In this document: positions 36,517 through 45,555 of the stretch, in pieces
Layout: the number at the start of each line of letters is the position of its first letter
Numbering within the stretch: position 1 is the first letter of the stretch
Assembly: GCA_001799995.1 (NCBI GenBank)
Contig: MGUK01000058.1
Coordinates: 1-58,877 of the forward strand
From: Elusimicrobia bacterium GWF2_62_30
GTDB lineage: Bacteria > Elusimicrobiota > Elusimicrobia > Elusimicrobiales > UBA9959
Length of the DNA stretch: 58,877 bases
Direction of reading: 5' to 3'
Notes under the pieces: generated by a model
The model's input: only the letters and a program-made list of their open reading frames with translations
What the model was told of the DNA's origin: nothing
Databases searched by the model: none
Translations under genes and position numbers: made by a program

Positions 36517-38199
36517 ATGAAAAGTCTTTTCGCCTGCTTGCTGCTGCTCTTAACCACCGGAACCGCCCGCGCGCAGCAGGCGCTGCTCTGGCTGCCGGCC
36601 CAGACGTCCGGCGCTGAGGAGCTAATTGCCCTGCTGGAAAACGACAATAACCTGCGCCTTACCGCGGCTTTTACCGAACTGCCCAAGGCGCTGGCGGACC
36701 GGGTCAGGAAACTGGAGAACGACAAGCGCCTGGAGCTGGTCCTGCGGCCGGAAGGCGACCCGCCCCTGCCCCTGCTGTATTATCCCGCCGAGGGATCGGT
36801 CAAATGGGAAGGCAAGCCCTCCACCTCCGCTTTCGCCTCCAACAACCAGTACTTCCTGGGACTGCGCCTCGGCCTGGCCAGGGACGCCGCCATGAAAGTG
36901 CTCAAAAAGATACCCGCCGGGCTGGCGGTGCCCCCGGGCGGCGTCCTGGAGGATTATTTTCCCCTCGCTAAAGCGCTCGGCGCCAAATGGCTGGCCTGCG
37001 GGCCGTTCGCCTCCACGGCCGCGGCGGTGCTGGAAGCCGACGGGGTAGCCGCCGTCCCCTTCGTCTCGTTCTCAACTTACGCCGCCGCACCGGAACAGCG
37101 TTTCGTGGTCTTCGACGAAACCTCTTCCTCCGACCCGGCCGGTCTGCGCGCCGCGCTGGCCGCGGCGCTGAAGTCCGCGCCCAAAGGCAAAAGCCTTACC
37201 GTTTCGGAGGCGGTCACCTTGTCCGCCGGCGCCGCGGCCGCGCCCGCGGAGATAGCCGCGGCCGCCGCTCCGTGGAGCGGGGATTACGGCCGCTGGGCTT
37301 CCGCCCCCGCCCAGGCGGGCGCGCTGGCCGCCCTGGCCAAGACCCGGGGCGACCTGATGCTGCACCTCAACGCCTGCCAGGGAGACTACAAGACGGCCAA
37401 GCCGGCGTTCGACGAATATTTCTCGGCCGAAGACGGCCGCAAGCTGATAGCGCTGGCTTCGCCTGACGAAGAGGCGGCCCGCGAAACGGAAATAGAGATG
37501 CGCAGCGCGCTGGGCAATTCCTACCGCCTGATGCACAAAACGCCGCCCCCGTGGGTCTTCTCCTCCCTCGCGGAGGCCGCGGAAAGTTCGGAAACCTCCG
37601 AGCGCCTGCAGGTTTCGCTTTCCGCCTCCGGCTTCGAGATCCGCAATCTCCCGTCCAAACCCGTCCTGGCCGCCCCGCCGGCCGACCTCCCCAAAGGCGC
37701 TGACCCGTACAAGATCTGGAAACTGGAGCGCTTCGCCGCGGCGGTAGAAGAGGACGCCGTGGTTTTCAGGTTCTACCCGGCCGAAATAGAGAATTCCCGG
37801 GGGCTCCCCTCAGGCTTCGGGCGGGTAACGCTGGACCTTTATATAGACATAAACCACCGCGCCCGCGCCGGGATCTCCTCGCTGCTCGGCGGCAGACCGC
37901 TGCGGCTCTTCCCCGAGAACGCCTGGGAATACGCGCTGGAAATAACCCCCTTCAAAGCCTCCCTTTACGCCGCCAAGGCGAAAAACCCGGCGGTGGTCGC
38001 CACCGTGAAACCGGAAACCATTAACGGGGCGATAACCGTCCGCCTGCCCCGTTCGGCGCTGATAGGCAACCCCCTGCTGTGGGGCTACGCCGCCCTGATG
38101 CTGGCGCCCAGGGACGCCAAGAATTTCACCATAGCCGACCACATAGCCGCCGGCATAGACAACGGCTACATCTACGCGGTACGGCCCGGGAAAAAGTAA
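36517..38199 (+). CDS. Secreted protein with glucodextranase-C-like domain, possible glycosidase
   Basis: This is a 560-residue exported protein (signal peptide MKSLFACLLLLLTTGTARA). The first about 390 residues have alternating helix/strand character and motifs such as LEDYFPLAKALGAKWLACGPF, reminiscent of GH57-like catalytic barrels. Catalytic residues cannot be assigned with confidence, and the region may have lost activity. The C-terminal part (about 400-560: DAVVFRFYPAEIENS ... VTLDLYIDINHRA ... WEYALEITPF ... WGYAALMLAPRDAKNF) resembles the DOMON-like glucodextranase C domain. With the neighbouring CBM48 protein it suggests an alpha-glucan-handling pair at the envelope. Confidence 0.6.
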   Translation: MKSLFACLLLLLTTGTARAQQALLWLPAQTSGAEELIALLENDNNLRLTAAFTELPKALADRVRKLENDKRLELVLRPEGDPPLPLLYYPAEGSVKWEGKPSTSAFASNNQYFLGLRLGLARDAAMKVLKKIPAGLAVPPGGVLEDYFPLAKALGAKWLACGPFASTAAAVLEADGVAAVPFVSFSTYAAAPEQRFVVFDETSSSDPAGLRAALAAALKSAPKGKSLTVSEAVTLSAGAAAAPAEIAAAAAPWSGDYGRWASAPAQAGALAALAKTRGDLMLHLNACQGDYKTAKPAFDEYFSAEDGRKLIALASPDEEAARETEIEMRSALGNSYRLMHKTPPPWVFSSLAEAAESSETSERLQVSLSASGFEIRNLPSKPVLAAPPADLPKGADPYKIWKLERFAAAVEEDAVVFRFYPAEIENSRGLPSGFGRVTLDLYIDINHRARAGISSLLGGRPLRLFPENAWEYALEITPFKASLYAAKAKNPAVVATVKPETINGAITVRLPRSALIGNPLLWGYAALMLAPRDAKNFTIADHIAAGIDNGYIYAVRPGKK

Positions 38200-38219
38200 G
38201 CAAGACCGACGGAGGCCAC

Positions 38220-38975
38220 ATGGCGGACAGGGATAAGATAGTAGCTTTCATAGACTCCTACCTGGGTTCGAAGAAGATCAAGGATATGTCGCGCAACGGC
38301 CTGCAGGCCGAAGGTTCCGCGCAGGTGCGAAAAATAGCTTTCGGCGTTTCGGCCTCGCTGGAATGCATCCGGCGGGCCGCCGACTCCGGCGCGGAAATGC
38401 TCATAGTCCACCACGGCCTGCTCTGGGGCGGCAGCGTCCCCTTCAAAGGCCCGCTCAAGGCCAAGCTGGAGCTGCTGTTCAAGCGCGGCCTGACCCTCTG
38501 CGCGTGGCACCTGCCCCTGGACAGCCACCCGGAATGCGGCAACAACGCGCGCCTCATGAAAATGCTCGGGGCCGGCGGCCTCAAGCCGTTCGGCTTCTAC
38601 GAAGGCGTCTCGGTGGGCTTTAAAGGGACCTTCCGCAAACCCGTCACCATCGGGGACATAGCCGCCTCGCTCGCGATCAAGCTCGACGCCGAGCCCCTTT
38701 GCTTCCGCTTCGGGACGGAGAAGATCCGGACGGTCGGCATCGTCAGCGGCGGCGCGGCGCGGATGTTCGAACAGGCCATCGAGGAAGGCCTCGACCTGTA
38801 CATCACCGGCGAAGTGGCGGAGTTCGTGCAGGAACTGGCGCGCGAGACCCGCTCCAACTTCATCTCCGCCGGCCACTACAATACGGAAAAGCCCGGCGTG
38901 ATGGCGCTGGCCAAGGTCCTGGAAAAGAAGTTCCGCGTCAAAACGGAATTCATAGACATCCCCAACCCGGCCTGA
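38220..38975 (+). CDS. Nif3-like dinuclear metal centre protein
   Basis: This is a member of the Nif3/YbgI (GTP cyclohydrolase 1 type 2-like) family, toroidal hexamers binding two metals per subunit. Seen: 251 residues; LIVHHGLLWGG (two His ligands); CAWHLPLDSHPECGNNARL; and ISAGHYNTEKPG with His and Glu ligands. The start at 38220 is supported by GGAGG 5 bases upstream. The exact biochemical role of the family is unsettled. Last gene of the radical SAM/CBM48 run. Confidence 0.9.
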   Translation: MADRDKIVAFIDSYLGSKKIKDMSRNGLQAEGSAQVRKIAFGVSASLECIRRAADSGAEMLIVHHGLLWGGSVPFKGPLKAKLELLFKRGLTLCAWHLPLDSHPECGNNARLMKMLGAGGLKPFGFYEGVSVGFKGTFRKPVTIGDIAASLAIKLDAEPLCFRFGTEKIRTVGIVSGGAARMFEQAIEEGLDLYITGEVAEFVQELARETRSNFISAGHYNTEKPGVMALAKVLEKKFRVKTEFIDIPNPA

Positions 38976-39025
38976 AACTTTTGATAAAATATCTGCGTTT
39001 TAAATATTTACCCGAGGTGTAAAAC

Positions 39026-39631
39026 ATGAATAAAATGAAAGTCCTCCTTCCCGGCCTCCTGCTGGCCGGGGCCTGCGCTAGCGCCGGCGTGCCTTTTGAA
39101 CAGCGCCCCCTCGCCTGCGTAATGCCGTTCACCTATTCCGCTTCCGACCAGCAATACGCCTCCAGCGTCACCGGCCTGCAGGATTCCCTGACGGCCTCGC
39201 TGATGAAAACGGCGAAGATCCGCCTGGTGGAGCGCGCCCGCGTGGACGCCGCCCTGGCCGAGCTGAAGCTCGCCTCTTCCGGCCTGGTGGACTCCAACAC
39301 CGCCGCGCAGGTGGGCAAACTGATAGGCGCCAAATACGCCGTGCTCGGCTCCGTTACGGCGCTTTCGGTGACGGACGAATCCCGCAGCGTGCTGATAGCC
39401 GCCAAGACGGACCGCAACGTGGCGGTCTCCGCCGAAGCGCGCCTTATAAACCTCGAGACCGGAGAACTGCTGGGCGCGGGCAAGGCCGTGGGCGAAGCGA
39501 AAAGCTCCGAAAAGCACGCCTTCGGCGCCAAGGCCGGCACCCTGGCGAAGGCGGACGGCATAATCCAGCTGGCGATAATGGACCTGTCCGACGACCTGGC
39601 CGAAGACCTGGTCTCCAACCTGGGCAAATAG
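39026..39631 (+). CDS. CsgG/FlgO-like lipoprotein candidate
   Basis: This is a 201-residue exported protein whose start MNKMKVLLPGLLLAGACAS has a lipobox-like LAGAC (Cys about 17), so it may be lipid-anchored. The body matches the CsgG/FlgO alpha-beta fold: LACVMPFTY, LQDSLTASLMKTAKIRLVERARVDAALAELKLASSGL, GKLIGAKYAVLGSVTAL, VSAEARLINLETGELL. These proteins occur in curli-type secretion and other envelope assemblies; no curli genes are here. A second member is at 22295-23239. Followed by a strong terminator. Confidence 0.75.
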   Translation: MNKMKVLLPGLLLAGACASAGVPFEQRPLACVMPFTYSASDQQYASSVTGLQDSLTASLMKTAKIRLVERARVDAALAELKLASSGLVDSNTAAQVGKLIGAKYAVLGSVTALSVTDESRSVLIAAKTDRNVAVSAEARLINLETGELLGAGKAVGEAKSSEKHAFGAKAGTLAKADGIIQLAIMDLSDDLAEDLVSNLGK

Positions 39632-39647
39632 CTCTCCCCGCCCATAG

Positions 39648-39677
39648 AAAACCCCGCGTACCCAGCGGGGTTTTTTA
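39648..39677 (+). terminator. Terminator after the CsgG-like gene
   Basis: Stem ACCCCGC / GCGGGGT with a 7-base loop, followed by T6 and A/T-rich sequence, 17 bases after the stop. Confidence 0.85.
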
Positions 39678-39694
39678 TTTTAAGATAACCGCAC

Positions 39695-39834
39695 CTGTCG
39701 CGGTTGACCCGGCGGGCCGGGTTAGCAAACCCTTCCGTAGGCCGAGGCTTGCATAGCGCCGAGGCCGGAGGATGAGCGAGGCACGGTGTGCCGAGCGCGG
39801 TTTGCGTTCCGGCCCGCCGGGTCAACCGCGACAG
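39695..39834 (+). repeat. Structured repeat element, copy D
   Basis: A 26-bp perfect inverted repeat (39695-39720 with 39809-39834) encloses an 88-base core (39721-39808) identical to copy A's on the opposite strand. Arm sequence is unique to this copy apart from the inner CCGG. The element fills the gap between the convergent CsgG-like and MFS genes and ends 7 bases from the MFS stop, so it could double as that gene's terminator hairpin. Confidence 0.9.
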
Positions 39835-39841
39835 CCGCGCG

Positions 39842-41083
39842 TTACTGCAAGGCGACAGGCGATACTTTTATTCTTGGGAGCAGCAGGACGAGGAACGACA
39901 GGGCCAGCACGGCGGAGGCGTTCATGGCGATACAGAAGCCGACGGAGAACCTCTCGGCCAGCAGGCCCGTGGTCATGAACGCCAGCGGCAGCACCGCGTA
40001 GGCCAGCGTAGTCAGCACCGAGAAGAACCGCCCCTTCATGGCGTCAGGCACGGTTGACTGGAAAAGAGTAAGCGCCACCGTGTTGCCGGCCCCCAGCGCC
40101 GCCCCCGCCGCGAAGATCAGCGCGCAGATGGCGTACTTGTTCGCCGTAAAATACAGCCCGCCGAAAGACAGCCCCACGGCCAACAGCGAAGCGAAGAACC
40201 ACCCGTAGATGTTCGAATAGGACTTCTTGAAACTCAGCCCCGCAGCCAGGGAAGCCGACCCCAGCGCGAAGAAGGTCTCGAAGACGGCCAGCCAGGTAAC
40301 GGATTCCTTCAGCGTGAACTTCACTATCATCGGGATGATGATCAGGATAGGCGAAACGAAGAAATTGAAGGTAGCGAAAGTAAGGATAAGCCAAAGTATC
40401 GGCTTGTTGCCGAAAGTGTAAGCCAGGCCTTCCCTGAACTCCGCGGTGAAAGAGCTGTCGGTCCTGTTCTCCGGCCGCAGCCCCGTTTTAATCCCCCAGA
40501 TAGCGGCGAAAGAGACCAGGTAGCCGGCCGCGTTGAAAAGGAAAGCCCCGGCCACGCCGGCCGCGGCCATCAGCACGCTGCCCAGCGCCGAACCGATCAC
40601 GTTGGAAAGCTGAAGTATGGAGGAATCCGCGGCCACGGCCTGCGGCATTTTCTCCAGAGAGGTAAGCCGCAGGATGGAGGCCGCCTCGGCCGATTCGAAC
40701 ATCGGCCCGAAGCCGGAGATGAGGAAGCAGATGGAGTAAAGCCAGTAAAGGTTAAGATGCCCGCTCCACAGCAGCAGCGCCAGCAGCGACACCAGGAAGG
40801 CCCGCGCCCCGTCGGCGGCAAGCATCACGCGGCGCTTGTCGGAGCGGTCCGAAAGCGTCCCCAGCAGCGGGCCGAACGCCACCACCGGGATGACGTTCAT
40901 GGCCATGATGAGCCCCAGGTGGAATTTGGATTTCTCGCCGGCCTCGGAAAGCACCCACCAGGCTATAGCGATGGAAAAGAACTTGTCGCCCACCGCCGAA
41001 ACCACGCGGCCGGCGAAAAGCTTCCTGAAATCAGGGAAGAGCGCGAGGGGATGCGCCTTGAGTTCCGCGGCAAAAGTTCCCAT
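39842..41083 (-). CDS. MFS transporter (MFS_3/EntS-like exporter)
   Basis: This is a major facilitator superfamily protein of 413 residues with about twelve hydrophobic helices. Seen: FRKLFAGRVVSAVGDKFFSIAIAWWVL at the start and FGPLLGTLSDRSDKRRVMLAADGARA, the family's loop 2-3 GxxSDRxDRR motif. The layout matches MFS_3-type exporters (EntS, macrolide efflux). Substrate unknown. It is third in a minus-strand run after the Fn3/FlgD-like and PorV-like genes (20 bases after the latter), so it may be cotranscribed with a surface-protein module. Confidence 0.9.
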   Translation of the reverse strand: MGTFAAELKAHPLALFPDFRKLFAGRVVSAVGDKFFSIAIAWWVLSEAGEKSKFHLGLIMAMNVIPVVAFGPLLGTLSDRSDKRRVMLAADGARAFLVSLLALLLWSGHLNLYWLYSICFLISGFGPMFESAEAASILRLTSLEKMPQAVAADSSILQLSNVIGSALGSVLMAAAGVAGAFLFNAAGYLVSFAAIWGIKTGLRPENRTDSSFTAEFREGLAYTFGNKPILWLILTFATFNFFVSPILIIIPMIVKFTLKESVTWLAVFETFFALGSASLAAGLSFKKSYSNIYGWFFASLLAVGLSFGGLYFTANKYAICALIFAAGAALGAGNTVALTLFQSTVPDAMKGRFFSVLTTLAYAVLPLAFMTTGLLAERFSVGFCIAMNASAVLALSFLVLLLPRIKVSPVALQ

Positions 41084-41102
41084 CAGTAGCGCGGCCGGGC
41101 GG

Positions 41103-42062
41103 TCAGACGGCCCCGCCGCCGAACTTTAACGACAGGGAGAACCTGTGCGCCTGGCCCAGGTCGCCCATGGCGGAATAGGCGTAGTCCACCACGTAGGAGG
41201 CGCCGGAAATGCCCAGCCCCAGCGAAACGGCCGCGGCGCTTTCGGCATTGGTCCTGTAGCCTCCGCGCAAGGCGAAGTTCCCGCCTTCGGCATACTTAGC
41301 CGCGAACTGCAGCCCGACATTGGCGTAAGAGCCGGAATCCTTGAGATAATTCATGTCGGCAAGCAGCGAGATGGCGGTCTGCATCTCCGATTCGCCGGTG
41401 ACGTCCACCGTGTAACCGGCGCCCACCTTGAAATTGCGCGGCAGCTGCTCCTCTTCGGAAAGGTATTTCAGCTTGGTGCCGGCGTTCTGCAGCACGGCCC
41501 CGAAATCCAGCTTGCCCGGGACCAGCGCCCATTTGATGCCGGCGTCCGCGGCCATGGCGGTGGCATTCTCGTCGTCGATCTCGCTCGTGATGTACTTCAG
41601 GGTCAGGCCCAGGCTGGCGCCGCTCCATAAAGCGTGGCCGTACCCCAGGGCCGCGGACATGTCCGTAGCCGTGTAGGTGTCGGAAAGCTTGTTGCCCAGC
41701 CTGTCATACTTGTTGGTGGAGGGCATGCCCAGGCGGCTGACGGAAAGCCCGAGCACCCCGCCGCCTATCTTTTTCGCCGCGGCAAGGTTGGAGTAACTGG
41801 TCTCCATGATCCACTGTACCTGGGAAAGATAGATCTCCGAACCGGCCACCGAAGCTAGGCCGGCGGGATTATAGAACATGCTCTGCGCCCCGGAGCCGAC
41901 GGCGCCCGTTTCCCCGAGGGCGGCGGACTCGGCGCCCACGCCTATCCGGAGGAACTGCCCGCCGGAAACGCCCTCTGTATTCGCGGCCAGGCAGGCGGCG
42001 GCCTGGAACGTCAGAACGGCGGCGGCCAGGAGACAGGTCTTGAACATATCGTTTTTTCTCAT
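41103..42062 (-). CDS. PorV/PorQ-family outer membrane protein
   Basis: This is a 319-residue FadL-like beta-barrel protein of the PorV/PorQ family. PorV in Bacteroidota is the shuttle that brings type IX secretion substrates to the surface. Seen: a signal peptide (MFKTCLLAAAVLTFQAAACLA); the diagnostic N-terminal QFLRIGVGAESAALGETGAVG...SMFYNPAGLA; and many amphipathic strands ending in FSLSLKFGG with a C-terminal aromatic pattern. The start was placed at 42062 because a longer reading frame would overlap the upstream gene. It is directly downstream of a large Fn3 protein with a FlgD/T9SS-like C-terminal domain, a suggestive pairing. Confidence 0.82.
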   Translation of the reverse strand: MRKNDMFKTCLLAAAVLTFQAAACLAANTEGVSGGQFLRIGVGAESAALGETGAVGSGAQSMFYNPAGLASVAGSEIYLSQVQWIMETSYSNLAAAKKIGGGVLGLSVSRLGMPSTNKYDRLGNKLSDTYTATDMSAALGYGHALWSGASLGLTLKYITSEIDDENATAMAADAGIKWALVPGKLDFGAVLQNAGTKLKYLSEEEQLPRNFKVGAGYTVDVTGESEMQTAISLLADMNYLKDSGSYANVGLQFAAKYAEGGNFALRGGYRTNAESAAAVSLGLGISGASYVVDYAYSAMGDLGQAHRFSLSLKFGGGAV

Positions 42063-42073
42063 AAAAGTGCGCG

Positions 42074-45000
42074 TCACCTTATTATCGCTATCCGGCCTTT
42101 TTTCTTGCCGGCGTCGCTGCTCACGACGTAGAGATACACGCCGGAGGCCGCGCGCGAGCCGTCCTTGTTCCTGGCGTTCCAGAGGCACCGGCCGTCGCCG
42201 TCGTCGTCGCTCACTTCGGCCACCAGCGCGCCGGCCAGGGAGTAGATCTTTATCTTCGACCGGGCGGGGAGCGATTCGAACACGATGCCCTCGCCGAACA
42301 CGGTGCTGTCGAAATTGCCGCCGCTGCCGGGCCTGTAGGGGTTGGGGTAGGCGAACACGTCCGCCAGCGCCCCCGTCACCGAGGTAAGGGAACCCAGCGC
42401 GTAGATGGAGAAATGGGGCAGGTCGGCGTACACGGTGCGGGCGGCCGGGTCCAGCATGGAATTGCTCAGGCGGTTCCAGACCAGCGCCGTGGTGTCGAGG
42501 TTGAACAGCCGGAGGGATGTCTCGCCCAGCGAAGTCCCGTCCACCACCCCGTCGTCGTCGCCGTCGATATAAGTGATGGTTATACGGGCCGGGCTGGGCA
42601 GGTTGGAGGTTACGCGGGTGCCGAAAGCGTCGTAATAGCGCAGCTCCATTATGGAACCCGTAAGCAGCTCCACGCCGTGCAGGTTCGCCGTGGCGGCGTC
42701 CAGGTTCGTCTTCGACACTTCGGTAGGGCTGGTCGCGGCGCTGGTGCTGATATAGAAGTAGCCGTCCGGGGCGCCGGCCGGGATCGTAACGGCCAGCGTG
42801 CCCACGCCCGCCAGCGCCGCCGTGCTCAGCTGGCTGGCGGCGGCGGTGGAGAAAACGCCCGTATACATAACCGGCAGCGGCAGCGTCATATCGGCGCCGG
42901 AAGTTACCGCGCTGGAAACGGAAACTATCCCGTCATAGTTGTACCCGCTCACGGCGTAGTAATAAGTGGTGGAGTAATGCAGGCCGGAATCGCTGTAAGC
43001 CGTGGCGGAGGAGGCGTTCACCAGGGAGCGCAGGTTCGTCCAAGCGAGACCGTCGGGGGAACGGTCAACTTTATACCAACTGCTGGCGTCGGCTGGCCAG
43101 CCTATGGCCAGGGCATGCATGCCGGAGCTGGTGACCACCACCGTGCCCGCGGCCGGCGGGTTGGCCAGCGTGTAAATGTCCTTGGTGGTGAAATCCCCCA
43201 CGCCACCGGAGTCTGCCACCGAACGCAGCAGCCGTGTGTACTGGGTGTTGGGGCCGGACAAGCCGCCTTCCACCCACTGCGTGGTGGACGCGCTTATGCC
43301 CGCCGCTATTACCCCTCCGCTCGCCGTGTACAGCACGTAGGAAGTTACGGTTACCCCGGGAGACGGGTCCGTCCAGGTCCAGGTAATGGCCACCGAGCTG
43401 GCAGCCACTCCGGAGAGGATAGGAGCCATGTGCCGCGTTATAGTGCTGCTGACAAAGCTGTAATCCCTGCGGTTGCCGCCGGTGGCGGTGGAAATGCCTA
43501 TGGTCTGCACCCCAAGCAGGTTAATAGCGCCTATGCGGTAGGAATAGGTGGTAAGCGGCGTAAGCCCGGTATCCTCGTAAAGCGCGCCGGTAGTGCTGGA
43601 AAGGAACACCCAGGGGCCCTGCGAGCCCAGCGTAGTGGACCGCTCCACGCGGTATTTGGTGGCCGGAACTTCCGGTTCGTTCCACCAGACCCAGACATTG
43701 CGCGCGCCCACGGTGCTGAAGGACACGTCGTTGGGCGGCGTGGCGAAAGTGGCGCCGTCGGCGGAGATAAAGCTGCTGGCCCCGGAATCATAGCACCAGA
43801 AATTTGGAGCGAGGCCGCAGTCCGGGTCCGCCTGGCTGGCCCCGACATAACGCGTATGCGTACTGTTGGTCATCAGGTAGTCCAGGCTGTACTCGCCGCT
43901 GGAGACCCCGGGCATGAAGGCCACGGCCACCAGCACCCACTGCTGCAGGCTCTCGTTGAAGGTGCTCTTGGCTATCGTGTATCCGGTTATGTACTCAGGA
44001 TTGGCGTATGCGGCGGTAGACCAGGTAAAGGCCAGCGCCGTGTCGGTCAGGGGCCGGCCGGCAAAATCTGAGGGCCGGGCCGGGCGGGTCATGAATTTGT
44101 AATAGTCGCTGTAAGCGTACTGGTTCTGCGGATCGTCCGGGGTCTGCTCCTCGTCACCGTTGACGGCCCCGAGCCTCACGTCGTACTTGGTATTGGAGGT
44201 CAGGCCGTTTATGTACGCCGGGGACGCGCCGGCCGAGCTGGTCCCGATGGGCACGGTAAAATCGCCCACCGTGGAATACTCCACCACGTAGCTGCTGGCT
44301 ATGCCGTTGCGCAGCACCGGGTCCAGGCCGCTGTTCCAGATCAGCGAGTCAAGACTGGACTCGGAAACATGGTAAACATAGTAGGGGTAGGGGTCCAGGT
44401 AGAAGGCCGAGCAGGTGGCCGGCGCTATGGCATAGGTGTACTTCTGGTAGATGGGCCTTCCCGTGCTCTCCAGGATGCCATAGGCTTTCAGCCAGCGCGT
44501 ATGGCGCGAGTTCGCGGAGGCCACGGTGCCGCTGTCGATAAAAGTCTCCGTCCACGAGCTGAGGGTTATGTCTGCGAGGTCGGCGACGACCACGCCTGCC
44601 AGGCCGTCCGTGGGAATGGCGGCGTCAGCCGTGGTGCTGGAACGGTAAAGGCGGTAGCCGGTTATCTCCGTACCGGTAAAAGTCCCCGTGGACCAGCGCC
44701 ATTGTATCGAATAAGAAGAGATGGCCACGGCCGGCTCGAACGAGGGATTAAGCGGCGGGGTGGTGGTGGTCTTCTCCGTGCTGTACTGTGCCGGCGTCAG
44801 TTCGTTGTCGCCGTTTATGGCGCCCATCCTGATGCGGTAATTCTTGTTGCTGAGAAGTTCCACGGTCTGCCAGGGCACGAAAGAATCCCTGATGCGGTAA
44901 TAGCTGACGCCGGCATTGGTCGAGCCCTCGATGGCGTAAGCCGTGGCCGCGCTCCACGTCCATTCCAGGTAGGCGGAAGTAGCCGTAACGGTGCTCAGGA

Positions 45001-45412
45001 GGAAAGAAGCCGGGGGCAGCGCATGGGTGTACTTCTCGAAATGGGGCGAATCGCTGCCCACTTCGGCGCCGCTGGAAACCGCCAGCCACCGGGTGATCAT
45101 CTTGTTGGCACCGAGCCCCGTGTCCAGGAACCAGGTGGTTCCCGGGGCCAGTTCCTGGTAATCCGGCACGGTGGGGGTGCCGGTGTAGAGGCGGTACTTG
45201 GTTATGCCGGGGTCCGTGAAGGTGCCGGTGGACCAGCCCCACAGGATGCTGAACGTGGAAAGGGTGACCGCGGAAAAGTCCGAAGAGCCGGCAGGCACCG
45301 CGCCAAGGCGGATGATGCGTTTGGAAGTTTTCGAGACCGCGGCCCCCGCGGGGAAGGCGAACGCGGTCAATAATATAGAAATTAATAGAGTTCTGACTGA
45401 TTTTCCCGGCAT
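42074..45412 (-). CDS. Large secreted multi-Fn3 protein with FlgD/T9SS-like C-terminal domain
   Basis: This is a 1112-residue surface or secreted protein from the ATG at 45412. Seen: a signal peptide (RTLLISILLTAFAFPAGA); about eight fibronectin-III-like sandwiches (repeating 'ITWTW...YRLY/YVLY' strands); then a C-terminal about 100-residue domain starting FAYPNPYRPG, with KIKIYSLAGALVAEV, WNARNKDGSRAASGVYLYVV and a KKKGRIAIIR end. That is the FlgD-Ig/type A sorting-domain pattern of type IX cargo. Likely an adhesin or structural surface protein. It is followed 11 bases later by the PorV-like gene. The N-terminal 16 codons of the longest frame were rejected as they precede the signal peptide. 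Confidence 0.8.
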   Translation of the reverse strand: MPGKSVRTLLISILLTAFAFPAGAAVSKTSKRIIRLGAVPAGSSDFSAVTLSTFSILWGWSTGTFTDPGITKYRLYTGTPTVPDYQELAPGTTWFLDTGLGANKMITRWLAVSSGAEVGSDSPHFEKYTHALPPASFLLSTVTATSAYLEWTWSAATAYAIEGSTNAGVSYYRIRDSFVPWQTVELLSNKNYRIRMGAINGDNELTPAQYSTEKTTTTPPLNPSFEPAVAISSYSIQWRWSTGTFTGTEITGYRLYRSSTTADAAIPTDGLAGVVVADLADITLSSWTETFIDSGTVASANSRHTRWLKAYGILESTGRPIYQKYTYAIAPATCSAFYLDPYPYYVYHVSESSLDSLIWNSGLDPVLRNGIASSYVVEYSTVGDFTVPIGTSSAGASPAYINGLTSNTKYDVRLGAVNGDEEQTPDDPQNQYAYSDYYKFMTRPARPSDFAGRPLTDTALAFTWSTAAYANPEYITGYTIAKSTFNESLQQWVLVAVAFMPGVSSGEYSLDYLMTNSTHTRYVGASQADPDCGLAPNFWCYDSGASSFISADGATFATPPNDVSFSTVGARNVWVWWNEPEVPATKYRVERSTTLGSQGPWVFLSSTTGALYEDTGLTPLTTYSYRIGAINLLGVQTIGISTATGGNRRDYSFVSSTITRHMAPILSGVAASSVAITWTWTDPSPGVTVTSYVLYTASGGVIAAGISASTTQWVEGGLSGPNTQYTRLLRSVADSGGVGDFTTKDIYTLANPPAAGTVVVTSSGMHALAIGWPADASSWYKVDRSPDGLAWTNLRSLVNASSATAYSDSGLHYSTTYYYAVSGYNYDGIVSVSSAVTSGADMTLPLPVMYTGVFSTAAASQLSTAALAGVGTLAVTIPAGAPDGYFYISTSAATSPTEVSKTNLDAATANLHGVELLTGSIMELRYYDAFGTRVTSNLPSPARITITYIDGDDDGVVDGTSLGETSLRLFNLDTTALVWNRLSNSMLDPAARTVYADLPHFSIYALGSLTSVTGALADVFAYPNPYRPGSGGNFDSTVFGEGIVFESLPARSKIKIYSLAGALVAEVSDDDGDGRCLWNARNKDGSRAASGVYLYVVSSDAGKKKGRIAIIR

Positions 45413-45532
45413 GATTCTCCTCACGGCAGCCGCCCCTGAAAGGTCTGTTCCCGCAGTCAAATTACGATTGTACTATTTTTAGCCGCCGACAACGGTTGAT
45501 TTTAGTTAAAGACCCGGGGCTCCGCCTTTTCG

Positions 45533-45538
45533 TATAAT
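45533..45538 (+). promoter_or_regulatory. -10 hexamer for the DUF2157/GDYXXLXY pair
   Basis: Consensus TATAAT 17 bases before the ATG at 45556, leaving a very short leader with a GCAGGG ribosome-binding site. The -35 region is GC-rich and not recognisable. Confidence 0.4.
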
Positions 45539-45555
45539 TAATAAGCAGGGTATCC

